Shown: positions 18,595 through 26,392 of the stretch, in pieces
Numbering within the stretch: the stretch's first letter is position 1
Layout of the letters: every line of letters starts with the position of its first letter
Source: Deltaproteobacteria bacterium
Lineage (GTDB): Bacteria > Desulfobacterota > G020345765
Length of the DNA: 37,078 nucleotides
Assembly (NCBI GenBank): GCA_020345765.1
Contig: CP070770.1
Span: 2,189,397-2,226,474 of the forward strand
Direction: 5' to 3'
Translations under genes and position numbers: made by a program
Notes under the pieces: model-generated
Seen by the model: only the letters and a program-made list of their open reading frames with translations
The model's database searches: none
What the model was told of the DNA's origin: nothing

Positions 18595-20091
18595 TTACCT
18601 CCTTTTCTTTCCTTTCTTGGTCTCCGTAAGCTTGAAATTCAGCCAATCTAGCATTTCCTGGATGTTCTTGGACATATACCAGCGGCCGTTGGCAAAGGCG
18701 CCGTAATCTGCCCCGGCCATAGCGGAGGCGTATCGGGTGGAGTTGGCAAAGAAGAGCCACTGCTCGACCCACTTCTTTTCGATAGCTTCGTTAAAGATAC
18801 TGTCGTTCTGATCGAGCCCACTGGCGGCGCCTTTATCCCAAGCGGCAAGCAGTATCTTGGTAGCAGTCAGGGTCATTTCGTTCGTGGTTCTAATGGTATT
18901 ATCCAGGCGGGCGAATTGCCCCTCCACCCAGGAAGTACTGTGACAGGCAAGACAGACCTTCTGCATATTTCTCTTTCTCTCTTCCTGCTCCTTGGCATCA
19001 GTCAGATATTTGGCCACCGGCTCTCCGGTAAGCTCGGTCGGCAGCGGCAAACCGGCTTTGTTTTTGATAATCGTGGTATCCGGAGATTTCGGATGGGCAT
19101 GGGCATAGACCAACCCGAAGAGCCTCCAGGGAATCCGGTCATTCATCCGGTGGGTTCTTTCGACTACAACATCTCCCTCGTCGTTTGTGATCAGGCTGGC
19201 GTGACAGGCGGCACAGGTGGGAGCGGTGAAGTTCTTCCCCACCACCCAGGGGACCGAGGTAAAATTCCATTCTTTATTAAGCGAGGAATAAATATTACCG
19301 TGCTTGCTGGCCTGATAGACTTTATAGGCCGGGACATCAGGTCCCTTATGACACTCGGCGCAGGTATCTGGCTTCCGGGCCATTTCGATCGAAAACTGAT
19401 GCCGGGTATGGCAGGCGGTACATGAACCCATACTCCCATCGGGATTCAAGCGGCCGACGCCCTGATTCGGCCAGCCGGTAAGGACGGGGAATTCCATCTC
19501 CCCCATACTCGTATCCCTGACTTTTTTACCTTTAACCTCGATCTTGGTGCCGTGGCAGTAAAAACAGGAATCCGCGTTGGTTTCCGTATTAGGGGGGGTG
19601 AGGGATGTCATCATCTTCTCAAGTGACTGGATTCCATTGGTTGTATCGACCAGGTTATGGTAAACCGGGTTATCGTTCAGATTTCCGTAGGCCCGGGACA
19701 TGAGGTTCTGAGTGTACTGGTCAGCTTCGGTCGGATGACAGGCAGCGCAGTCTTTCGGGGTGACCACTATATAGACCTCATAGCCGTTATGTCCAAATGT
19801 GTCCTTATGCTCTTTCGTATTCAGGGTGTGGCATTCGGCGCAGCCGACGACTACCCGGGCCGAAGGCCTCAGCACCTTAGCTAACGAGACCCTTTTTTTC
19901 AAGTCCGGTTTATTTATTGCCTCTTCCATGGTGTTCTGGGCGTGCCGGCTCCTTTCCCAGTCGGCGACTATTCCCGGGGTTGCGGTGCGATGGCAGTCCA
20001 GACATTCCTCGGTCACCGGACTCATTTCGGCGGCGAGAACGGATAACGGCCAGAGCAGAACGATCAGCAATAGGAGGCTCTTGGTCTTCAT
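18595..20091 (-). CDS. Octaheme cytochrome c, hydroxylamine oxidoreductase-like
   Basis: A 498-residue periplasmic octaheme cytochrome. Residues 1-21 are a Sec signal peptide ending VLA-A. Eight CxxCH sites start at Cys30, 84, 115, 176, 224, 244, 293 and 380, matching the spacing of the HAO-like multiheme family; the fourth would be the active-site haem. Relatives either oxidise hydroxylamine or, when the cross-linking tyrosine is absent, reduce nitrite, NO or hydroxylamine. Which applies cannot be settled without alignment; an anaerobe with NO-reductase genes nearby favours the reductive type. The last residues KKGKKRR are basic. It is upstream of and coupled to a rubrerythrin gene, and 48 bases downstream of a rubredoxin gene. 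Confidence 0.9.
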   Translation of the reverse strand: MKTKSLLLLIVLLWPLSVLAAEMSPVTEECLDCHRTATPGIVADWERSRHAQNTMEEAINKPDLKKRVSLAKVLRPSARVVVGCAECHTLNTKEHKDTFGHNGYEVYIVVTPKDCAACHPTEADQYTQNLMSRAYGNLNDNPVYHNLVDTTNGIQSLEKMMTSLTPPNTETNADSCFYCHGTKIEVKGKKVRDTSMGEMEFPVLTGWPNQGVGRLNPDGSMGSCTACHTRHQFSIEMARKPDTCAECHKGPDVPAYKVYQASKHGNIYSSLNKEWNFTSVPWVVGKNFTAPTCAACHASLITNDEGDVVVERTHRMNDRIPWRLFGLVYAHAHPKSPDTTIIKNKAGLPLPTELTGEPVAKYLTDAKEQEERKRNMQKVCLACHSTSWVEGQFARLDNTIRTTNEMTLTATKILLAAWDKGAASGLDQNDSIFNEAIEKKWVEQWLFFANSTRYASAMAGADYGAFANGRWYMSKNIQEMLDWLNFKLTETKKGKKRR

Positions 20092-20139
20092 GTCAATTAC
20101 TCCTTTCCGGTAATGGATGGTCTTAAACAGAAAGCAGGA

Positions 20140-20301
20140 CTATTTTACCGGCTCGAACTCGCTTTTTGTCGCCCCGCATATTGGGCATACCCAATCGTCG
20201 GGTAGATCCGCAAAAGGTGTCCCCGGATCGATATCAGAGTCAGGGTCACCTTTTCCCGGGTCATAAACATACCCGCAAACCGGGCATTCGTACTTGCCCA
20301 T
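20140..20301 (-). CDS. rub: Rubredoxin
   Basis: A 53-residue rubredoxin, a one-iron electron carrier. It begins [24 protein letters not shown], then [28 protein letters not shown], with the four iron ligands in CPVCG and CPICG. The size is standard. GGAGATC lies nine bases upstream of the ATG at 20301. It is a likely donor to rubrerythrin, desulfoferrodoxin or the flavodiiron protein. The gene starts 14 bases after the end of a decayed oxoacid:ferredoxin oxidoreductase fragment. Confidence 0.97.
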   Translation of the reverse strand: MGKYECPVCGYVYDPGKGDPDSDIDPGTPFADLPDDWVCPICGATKSEFEPVK

Positions 20302-20314
20302 TTCCTGATCTCCT

Positions 20315-20467
20315 TTAAAAATTATGTCCTCAGCTTATAACCGATCGATGATTATGATAGATATGTATCCGATAACCGAGTCGATTAAAAATACGCATAA
20401 TAATTAATCCCGCCTGGTTTATTCCTTCTCCGGCTCTGCCGCCAATCAGAACAGAAAAATAATTCAT
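20315..20467 (-). pseudogene. N-terminal remnant of a 2-oxoacid:ferredoxin oxidoreductase gamma/alpha subunit
   Basis: In the 208-base gap between rubredoxin and the Cys-rich gene, the minus strand from the ATG at 20467 reads MNYFSVLIGGRAGEGINQ, followed by AGLIIMRIFNRLGYRIHIYH, then NHRSVIS and a TGA stop. This is the start of the gamma domain of 2-oxoacid:ferredoxin oxidoreductases (KorA/VorB type), whose hallmark is IGGxAGxGI...GxxxxxxxxRxGY...YxxxxSxIRGGHNF. After the TGA at 20330-20332 the same frame continues GHNF and then stops with TAA at 20315, so the TGA falls where the first Gly of GGHNF should be. About 50 residues remain of a subunit normally hundreds long. There is no good ribosome-binding site. 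It is interpreted as a degraded gene fragment; a short expressed peptide is less likely. Confidence 0.75.
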
Positions 20468-20509
20468 TTGCCCAGCGACTAAACAATTTATCCCTTATAT
20501 TAACGAGTT

Positions 20510-20683
20510 TTACTTTTTGGGTTGTAAATGAGTGCCGCAGCACATCAAATCGCAGCCATTAATACAACTGCAGCTTTCATCCACGGTTACTTCCAATCCG
20601 CAGAATCCGCAAACAAATTTGCGGCCTTTGTTAAGTGCCTTTTTCTTATTGCTTTTCTTCTTTGCGTCCTTCTTCTTTACCAT
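20510..20683 (-). CDS. Small Cys-rich basic protein, function unknown
   Basis: A 57-residue protein with a Lys-rich start (MVKKKDAKKKSNKKKALNKG) and a Cys-rich remainder: CGFCGLEVTVDESCSC then INGCDLMCCGTHLQPKK. Eight cysteines in C-x2-C, C-x-C and C-x4-CC groups suggest binding of zinc or an Fe-S cluster, or a redox role. The basic tail could contact nucleic acid or a partner. No family name was recognised. AAGGGATG is a modest ribosome-binding site. It lies 38 bases after tusA on the same strand, so a link to sulfur transfer or metal delivery is possible but inferred. Confidence 0.8.
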   Translation of the reverse strand: MVKKKDAKKKSNKKKALNKGRKFVCGFCGLEVTVDESCSCINGCDLMCCGTHLQPKK

Positions 20684-20721
20684 GTTTAATCATCCCTTTC
20701 AGATTAATAATCTCTTCATAC

Positions 20722-20955
20722 CTAATCTTTTATTTTTTTAACGTAGCCTTTATAGGTATCATCTTCCTGTTCAATCCCTAAGAATTCCTGGCCGTTCGAG
20801 CTGCACCAGGCCGGCAGATCGCTCTTGATCCCTTCATCGGTAGAGATAACTTCCAGGACCTGGCCGACCGGCACCTCCTTTATCTTCTGAGTAATCTTGA
20901 TAATCGGCATGGGGCAAAGGAGCCCGTAGCAATCCAAGGTTATATCAGCTTTCAT
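20722..20955 (-). CDS. tusA: TusA/SirA family sulfur carrier protein
   Basis: A 77-residue TusA-family protein, a cytoplasmic carrier of persulfide sulfur. The diagnostic CPMP motif lies in DCYGLLCPMPIIKITQKI near the N-terminus, with the conserved GQVLEVISTDEG strand after it and a second Cys in AWCSSNGQEFLG. The size is normal. GGGGAAGAG precedes the ATG. It follows the DsrE-like gene by 18 bases; TusA plus DsrE-type proteins form sulfur relays in many sulfur-metabolising prokaryotes, and here they continue an IscS-IscU cluster. Confidence 0.95.
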   Translation of the reverse strand: MKADITLDCYGLLCPMPIIKITQKIKEVPVGQVLEVISTDEGIKSDLPAWCSSNGQEFLGIEQEDDTYKGYVKKIKD

Positions 20956-20973
20956 CTCTTCCCCTAAAAAATA

Positions 20974-21450
20974 CTAAACGAATAAGTTAACCTTACTTAA
21001 TTTTGCCGTCGATAAATAGGTGGCCACTCCCGCCACATTGTCCACTTCCTCAATCAGGTCGTCCTGATGCACCCCCATGATCTCCATAGTCGTGGTGCAA
21101 GCGATTATTTTTACGCCCAGCTCTTTGGCCATGGTGATCATCTCCGGCACCGAAGGGATCTTAGATTTATTCATTATCTTTTTCATGAAGGCCGTGCCGA
21201 TACCGAACATATGGAATTGGGACAGCTTCAAGCTGTCGGCCCGGCGCCGGTTAATCAGCGACATCATCTTCTTTATCCATCCCGCCGGGGACCGGGTGGC
21301 CTTCTCCTTTTTCAATACATTAAGCCCCCAGAAGGTAAAGAACATAGTCGGCTTCAGACCCATGGTAACCGCTCCGGTAGAAAGAATGAAAGAGGCCAGT
21401 ATGCGATCCAGATCGTTACTAAAAACAATGATGGTCATTTCGTCATCCAT
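20974..21450 (-). CDS. DsrE/DsrF/DrsH-like family protein (DsrE2-like)
   Basis: A 158-residue member of the DsrE-like family used in sulfur trafficking. Features are the N-terminal MTIIVFSNDLDRILASFILSTGA, a FFTFWGLNVLKK strand typical of the DsrE2/YeiE-like branch, HMFGIGTAFMKK, and GVKIIACTTTMEIMGV with the conserved cysteine at about residue 117. Unlike many DsrE2 proteins it has no convincing membrane anchor beyond mildly hydrophobic stretches. The start has GGAGAGC upstream. It is placed between iscU and tusA, which supports a role in persulfide transfer. Confidence 0.93.
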   Translation of the reverse strand: MDDEMTIIVFSNDLDRILASFILSTGAVTMGLKPTMFFTFWGLNVLKKEKATRSPAGWIKKMMSLINRRRADSLKLSQFHMFGIGTAFMKKIMNKSKIPSVPEMITMAKELGVKIIACTTTMEIMGVHQDDLIEEVDNVAGVATYLSTAKLSKVNLFV

Positions 21451-21472
21451 CTTTTTTGCTCTCCTTTATCGG

Positions 21473-22027
21473 TTAACCGCAATTCGGGCACTTTTCCGCA
21501 TCCGAGCGCATCGGTTTCTTACACGCGGGGCATTCCTTTAGAACTACCTTACATGAATGTTGAGAACCAAGTTGACAATCCATTGCCTCGCCGCAATACG
21601 GACATTTGCACTGGCCGCCTTCCTTATCCAATCGAGCGGGAGGTTTTTCCTCTTTGCTTTTTTGTTTATTTCGATAATCCTCGATAGCCTTGTGCAGGGC
21701 ATCGGCCCCTAAATTAGAACAGTGCATCTTGTTCTTAGGCAGTCCCCCCAGATGCTCGGCAACCGACTTATTGGTTATCTTTAAAGCCTCATCCAAGGTT
21801 TTCCCTTTGGCCATCTCACTAACCATGCTGGAGACGGCAATCGCCGCCCCGCAGCCGAAGGTCTGGAATTTAACGTCCTCGAGACGGTTGTCCTTGACCT
21901 TGATATAAAAGGTCATCATGTCACCGCATACCGGGTTGCCCTCCTCACCAACGCCGTCGGCGTCTTCAATCACGCCAACGTTACGCGGGCTGCGGAAGTG
22001 ATCCATGACCGTTTCCGAATACTGCAT
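21473..22027 (-). CDS. iscU: IscU/NifU-type Fe-S scaffold with C-terminal zinc ribbons
   Basis: A 184-residue scaffold for Fe-S cluster assembly. The IscU domain (1-125) keeps all cluster ligands: GNPVCGD (Cys and the following Asp), FGCGAAIA, and KMHCSNLGADA. A linker of charged residues follows. The last 45 residues carry three CxxC pairs (CPYCGEAM, CPACKKP, CPNCG), a zinc-ribbon tail not found in standard IscU. The start ATG overlaps the IscS-like stop by one base, so the two are coupled. Since the partner IscS has lost its PLP lysine, sulfur might come from sulfide or from the TusA/DsrE relay encoded just downstream. Confidence 0.93.
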   Translation of the reverse strand: MQYSETVMDHFRSPRNVGVIEDADGVGEEGNPVCGDMMTFYIKVKDNRLEDVKFQTFGCGAAIAVSSMVSEMAKGKTLDEALKITNKSVAEHLGGLPKNKMHCSNLGADALHKAIEDYRNKQKSKEEKPPARLDKEGGQCKCPYCGEAMDCQLGSQHSCKVVLKECPACKKPMRSDAEKCPNCG

Positions 22028-23211
22028 TATTTATCTCCTTTCTTCTGGATGTGCTTGGTATAAAGGGGCGACATCTTACGGAGTCTGTCTATTATCGCCG
22101 GAAAAGCTCCCGTTAAGTATTCAATGTCTTTCTTGGCGTTCGACATCCCCAGGCTAAAAACGATAGATCCCTGTGCCAGGGCGTCGCCCACCCCGATGGC
22201 CTTCAAGACATGGGATGCCTTCAGGGCGCGTGAGGTGCAGGCCGAACCGCTGGAAACGGCCATCCCTTCCATACTCAAACTCAAGAGCATAGCTTCGCCC
22301 TCGATGAATTCAACGCAAAAGCTGGCGTGGTGGGGCAACCTATTTTCCGGGTGTCCGGTAAAATAAAGGTAATCTATTTTATTTGTTAGTTCTTTTATTA
22401 ATGAGTCCCTCAAGCTACGAAGATATTCCGACCGTTTGGGCATTTCTTCCCAGGCAAGCCGGGCGGCTTTGCCCATTCCCACAATGACCGGGACATTCTC
22501 GGTTCCCGCCCGCCGGCCTTCTTCCTGGATTCCGCCGTCAAGCAAGGGCAAGATCCGCACGCCCTTACGGACATATAAAGCCGCTGCACCGGAGGGGCCG
22601 TAGAACTGGTTAGCAGCCATACTCAGGGCGTCTATTCTTAGCTCATTTACATCCACCGGTATGTTACCCACAGCGGCCACCGCATCGCAATGAAATAAGA
22701 TTCCCTTTTCCTTGACCAAGCCGGTTAGCCCGGCGATTGGCTCGATCGTGCCGACCTCACTATTAGCCAGCATGATCGATACGAGGGTCGTCTCATCCGT
22801 TAACTGCCGGGCTAACTCATCCCGGGATACGATCCCGTATTTATCAACCCCGACATGACTTATCTTAAAGCCCAGTTTCTCCAGGAATTTGGCCGAGTGT
22901 AATATGGACTGGTGCTCGATCGCAGAGACAACAATATGCTTGCCCTTGCTCTGATTGGCCAGGGCCAGGCCCTTCAAGGCGAAGTTGTTCGACTCGGTGC
23001 CGCTGGCTGTGAAGAAGAGCTCCTCCGACGAGGCGTTGATGAGCTGAGCTACCTGGGCGCGGGCTTCATCGATGGCTTCCCTGGTTTGTTCACCAAAACT
23101 GTGCATACTCTGAGGATTACCGAAGATATCGGTCAGGTAGGGTAGCATCGCCTCTTTCACCCGCGGGTCTAGCGGATTGCCGGCAATATGGTCAAAGTAT
23201 ATCGTTTTCAT
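22027..23211 (-). CDS. IscS/NifS-like protein lacking the PLP lysine
   Basis: A 394-residue class V aminotransferase-fold protein closely resembling cysteine desulfurases in length and order. It keeps TASGTESNNFALKG, the His of IEHQSILH, LANSEVGTIEPI, RRAGTENVPVIVGMG and the mobile catalytic-cysteine loop SSGSACTSRALKASHVL. The segment that should be SxxHKxYGPKG reads SMAANQFYGPSG: the Schiff-base Lys is Gln and the preceding His is Asn. In HCDAVAAVG the Gln that contacts PLP is Ala. These were confirmed in the bases. A true PLP-dependent desulfurase is therefore doubtful. The ATG at 23211 (GAGGAA eight bases upstream) is preferred to a TTG one codon earlier. It overlaps iscU by one base. Confidence 0.9.
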   Translation of the reverse strand: MKTIYFDHIAGNPLDPRVKEAMLPYLTDIFGNPQSMHSFGEQTREAIDEARAQVAQLINASSEELFFTASGTESNNFALKGLALANQSKGKHIVVSAIEHQSILHSAKFLEKLGFKISHVGVDKYGIVSRDELARQLTDETTLVSIMLANSEVGTIEPIAGLTGLVKEKGILFHCDAVAAVGNIPVDVNELRIDALSMAANQFYGPSGAAALYVRKGVRILPLLDGGIQEEGRRAGTENVPVIVGMGKAARLAWEEMPKRSEYLRSLRDSLIKELTNKIDYLYFTGHPENRLPHHASFCVEFIEGEAMLLSLSMEGMAVSSGSACTSRALKASHVLKAIGVGDALAQGSIVFSLGMSNAKKDIEYLTGAFPAIIDRLRKMSPLYTKHIQKKGDK

Positions 23212-23249
23212 CAACCAGATTCCTCATAACCTTTTTCTTATTTCATTAA

Positions 23250-24149
23250 CTAAAGTCTGCTGATATAGTCAAAAGCTGACAGGGAGGCTTTTGCCCCTTC
23301 TCCACAGGCCACGATGATCTGCTTGGCGGGCACATCGGTTACATCTCCCGCCGCAAAGATCCCGGAGATATTGGTTTCGCATCTGCAATTCACAAATATT
23401 TCTCCAGTTTCGTTCTTTGCCACATCTTTAACAAATTCAGATGCCGGGGTAGATCCTATCTCAATAAATATGCCTCCAACGGTCAGATCTTCCTCTTTGC
23501 CGTCGCGCTCGATCTTTATCCCCTGAACGAACTTGTCTCCGGATATTTGTTTCACCTTTGCATTATTATAAATGATCACTTTATTACTGCCTTTTGCCTT
23601 TTCCACCATTATTGGGTCAGCCCGCAACCGGTCAGCTACATCGACGAGGTAGATCTTGTTTGCGATTTTCATCAACTGGAGGGTGGCGTCCAATGCCGAG
23701 TTGCCGCCGCCGACAACGGCAACATCCATTTCGGAAAATAAAGGTGCATCACAGGTAGCGCAGTATGTGACACCTCGATTTTTGAATTCGTCCTCTCCCT
23801 CCACTCCCAATTTCCGCGGGATCCTCCCGGAGGCAATAATCAATGTTTTTGCCTGGTATTCGCCTTTTTCCGTCCTGACTTGCACGATCCCGTCTTCATG
23901 CTTTACCAGATTCACCTTATCGCCTACTTTTAATTCGAGCTTAAACTGTTCCAGATGCTCTCTAAACTTCTGGGCCAGTTCCACACCGGTAATGAAATGA
24001 TAACCGGTATAATTTTCAATATCGCTACTCAGTATCGTTTGTCCTCCGATATCGCCGGTAATTATCAGGCAGTTCATTCTTTTCCGCGCAGCATAGACAC
24101 TTGCGGTTATCCCGGCGGGTCCGGCTCCGATGACGATCAGATCATTCAT
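23250..24149 (-). CDS. trxB: Thioredoxin reductase (NADPH), FAD-binding
   Basis: A 299-residue low-molecular-weight thioredoxin reductase type flavoprotein. It begins MNDLIVIGAGPAGITASVYAARK, the FAD-binding motif. The redox-active pair is in TYCATCDAPLF, the pyridine-nucleotide motif is VVGGGNSALDATLQL, and the second FAD motif is GIFAAGDVTDVPAKQ. The size is normal. TAGGAGGG lies upstream of the ATG. The gene starts five bases after the glutaredoxin-like gene, which suggests that this reductase feeds electrons to that small thiol protein. It lies 38 bases before the IscS-like gene. Confidence 0.96.
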   Translation of the reverse strand: MNDLIVIGAGPAGITASVYAARKRMNCLIITGDIGGQTILSSDIENYTGYHFITGVELAQKFREHLEQFKLELKVGDKVNLVKHEDGIVQVRTEKGEYQAKTLIIASGRIPRKLGVEGEDEFKNRGVTYCATCDAPLFSEMDVAVVGGGNSALDATLQLMKIANKIYLVDVADRLRADPIMVEKAKGSNKVIIYNNAKVKQISGDKFVQGIKIERDGKEEDLTVGGIFIEIGSTPASEFVKDVAKNETGEIFVNCRCETNISGIFAAGDVTDVPAKQIIVACGEGAKASLSAFDYISRL

Positions 24150-24154
24150 CTTTT

Positions 24155-24394
24155 TTACCCTCCTAATTCCCGGCTTATTGCCTCCTTATCAAACCCGACG
24201 ATTATTTTACCCTCAATATCTACTACCGGGACTCCCATCTGCCCAGATTTATCCACCATTTCTTTTGCCGCGGTGCGATCCCGGCCTACATCTGCCTCTT
24301 CAAATGTTATGTTCTTTTCCTTCAGGAAGTTTTTTACCATGGTGCAATAAGGACAGGTGGATGTGGTATATACTTTTACAGCTTTAGACATCAT
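24155..24394 (-). CDS. Glutaredoxin-like thiol oxidoreductase
   Basis: A 79-residue glutaredoxin/NrdH-like protein with the active site TSTCPYCTMVKNFL (Cys14-Cys17), a cis-proline segment GVPVVDIEGKIIVGFD, and a short C-terminal helix. It belongs to the small NrdH/YruB-like branch commonly reduced by thioredoxin reductase, which is encoded next to it. The ATG at 24394 has AGGAGGTG six bases upstream; a second ATG one codon later is also possible. It sits four bases after the acs stop codon, so the genes are probably one transcript. Confidence 0.94.
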   Translation of the reverse strand: MMSKAVKVYTTSTCPYCTMVKNFLKEKNITFEEADVGRDRTAAKEMVDKSGQMGVPVVDIEGKIIVGFDKEAISRELGG

Positions 24395-24397
24395 GTA

Positions 24398-26368
24398 TCA
24401 CCTCCTTTTACTCCTATTAGATCTTGGCTGCTTTTTATCTGTCTCTTTTCCTTTCGGCTTACCCTTTAGCATCTGCTTGAATTCATCGTAAACGGACTTT
24501 ATCTCATCGACGGAGGCCTCGTCCTCCAGGGTGGTAACATCACCGACAGCTACATCTTCCACGATCGCTTTCAATATCCGCCTCATTATCTTGCCGGATC
24601 TTGTTTTGGGAAGCCTGGTCACGAAATGAATCTCCTTAGGTGTTGCTATCGGTCCTATTTGTTTTCTAAGGGTTCCGATTATTTCCTTCTTTAGTTTATC
24701 GGCAGGATTATATCCTTCTTTTAAAATCGCAAAGACAACAATATTCTCTCCTTTTATTGGATCCGGGATGCCCACTACGGCAGCCTCGGCCACGAAAGGA
24801 GTGGATACAACCGTACTCTCTATCTCAGCCGTACCTATCCTATGACCCGCCACCTTTAAGACCTCGTCCGCCCTTCCCAGTAGCCAAAAGTACCCCTCGT
24901 CGTCCTTGATCGCATAATCGCCCGTATAATACATACCCTTGAATCTTGACCAATATACATCTTTGTATCTGTCGGAATCCTTATAAAGACCGTTGGTCAT
25001 ACCCGGCCAGGGTTTTCTTATCACCAGGTACCCTTTTACTCCGGGGGTCATCGGTTCACCGGAATCACCTACTACTTCGGCATCAATCCCGGGCAAAGGC
25101 AAGGTGGCGGAGCCAGGCTTAAGGGGCACAAGTTCCAGGCCCGGGGCCGGTGATATCATTATCCCCCCGGTTTCGGTCTGCCACCAGGTATCCACAATCG
25201 GACACCTTTCACCGCCGATATTCCGGTAATACCATTCCCACACCTCGGGGTTGATCGCTTCACCAACGGATCCCAGGATCTTCAGACTGCTCAGATCGTG
25301 CTTCTTTACCCACTCCTCGCCGTAACGGATGAACATCCGGATGGCGGTAGGGGAGGTGTAGAGGATGGTAACCCCGTATCTTTCGATGATCTCCCACCAT
25401 TTACCGGGGTCGGGATAGTCCGGGGCTCCCTCATACATGAGGATCGTTGCGCCGTGGAGCAACGGGGCATAGACAATTGACGAATGCCCGGTAACCCAAC
25501 CCACATCGGCAGTGCACCAGTAAATGGACTCGTCGGAGATATCGAATACCCACTTGTAGGTGGCGTAGTTGTAAACCAGGTATCCTCCGGTGGAATGCAC
25601 GATACCCTTTGGTCTCCCGGTAGTCCCGGAGGTATAAAGTATGTAGAGCGGATGGGAAGCGTCAACGATTTCGGGCTCGACATAATTTTCGGCATCCTTC
25701 ATCAACTCATGATAAGGGCGGTCCCGTCCCTCTTCCATTTTCAGCTCTTCCTGGGTCCTCCTTACCAGGACTACATTTTTAACCGTCGGCGCGGATTTTA
25801 ATGCATCATCAACGATACTCTTAAGGGCAACCAGCTTTCCTCTCCTGATACCGAAGTCGGCGGTCACCAGGACCTTTGCCCCGGTGTCGTTTATCCTGTC
25901 GGCCAACGACTGGCTACTGAAACCCGAAAAAACCACGGTATGGGTTGCACCGATCCGGGCGGTCGCTAGCATTGCGATTACCAACTCCGGGATCATCGGC
26001 AGATAGAGGACTACGATATCGCTCTTCTTGACGCCTAACTTTTTCAGAACGGAAGCGAATCGGTTTACCTCCCGGTGGAGCTGGGTATAGCTGAAGGATT
26101 TTGTATTCCCGTGCTCGTCCTCCCAGTAGAGGGCCACCTTATTCTTACGCCAGGAGTTAAGGTGGACGTCCACACAGGCGTATGAGGCGTTGAGTGTGCT
26201 CCCGACAAACCACCGGGCAAACGGCTCGTCCCAAACGAGGACCTTGTCCCAGCGCTTGAACCAGGGAATATTTTCCGCCTCTTTCTCCCAGAATCTCTCC
26301 GAGTCGGAGATGGCATTCTTTTGCAGCTCAATATACCTTCTTATCGGGTAAAACTTTTCCTTTTCCAT
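24398..26368 (-). CDS. acs: Acetyl-CoA synthetase (AMP-forming)
   Basis: A 656-residue enzyme that activates acetate to acetyl-CoA with ATP. The AMP-binding core motif is ILYTSGTTGRPKGIVHSTGGYL, followed by DTWWQTETGGIMI, YYTGDYAIKDDEGYFWLLGRADEVLKVAGHRIG and the C-terminal domain motif LPKTRSGKIMRRILKA with the catalytic/acetylated lysine. The length matches bacterial Acs. The C-terminus is extended by a very basic tail, KGKPKGKETDKKQPRSNRSKRR-like, which is unusual. AGGAAG precedes the ATG. It follows fprA by 24 bases, placing acetate activation inside a redox-defence operon. Confidence 0.97.
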   Translation of the reverse strand: MEKEKFYPIRRYIELQKNAISDSERFWEKEAENIPWFKRWDKVLVWDEPFARWFVGSTLNASYACVDVHLNSWRKNKVALYWEDEHGNTKSFSYTQLHREVNRFASVLKKLGVKKSDIVVLYLPMIPELVIAMLATARIGATHTVVFSGFSSQSLADRINDTGAKVLVTADFGIRRGKLVALKSIVDDALKSAPTVKNVVLVRRTQEELKMEEGRDRPYHELMKDAENYVEPEIVDASHPLYILYTSGTTGRPKGIVHSTGGYLVYNYATYKWVFDISDESIYWCTADVGWVTGHSSIVYAPLLHGATILMYEGAPDYPDPGKWWEIIERYGVTILYTSPTAIRMFIRYGEEWVKKHDLSSLKILGSVGEAINPEVWEWYYRNIGGERCPIVDTWWQTETGGIMISPAPGLELVPLKPGSATLPLPGIDAEVVGDSGEPMTPGVKGYLVIRKPWPGMTNGLYKDSDRYKDVYWSRFKGMYYTGDYAIKDDEGYFWLLGRADEVLKVAGHRIGTAEIESTVVSTPFVAEAAVVGIPDPIKGENIVVFAILKEGYNPADKLKKEIIGTLRKQIGPIATPKEIHFVTRLPKTRSGKIMRRILKAIVEDVAVGDVTTLEDEASVDEIKSVYDEFKQMLKGKPKGKETDKKQPRSNRSKRR

Positions 26369-26392
26369 AATTTACACTTCCTAAAATTACTA

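Noticed and set aside
18593-18772. Upstream extension of the rubrerythrin gene to 18772
   Set aside because: It lies inside the octaheme cytochrome gene in another frame; the ATG at 18592 has a strong ribosome-binding site and fits the family.
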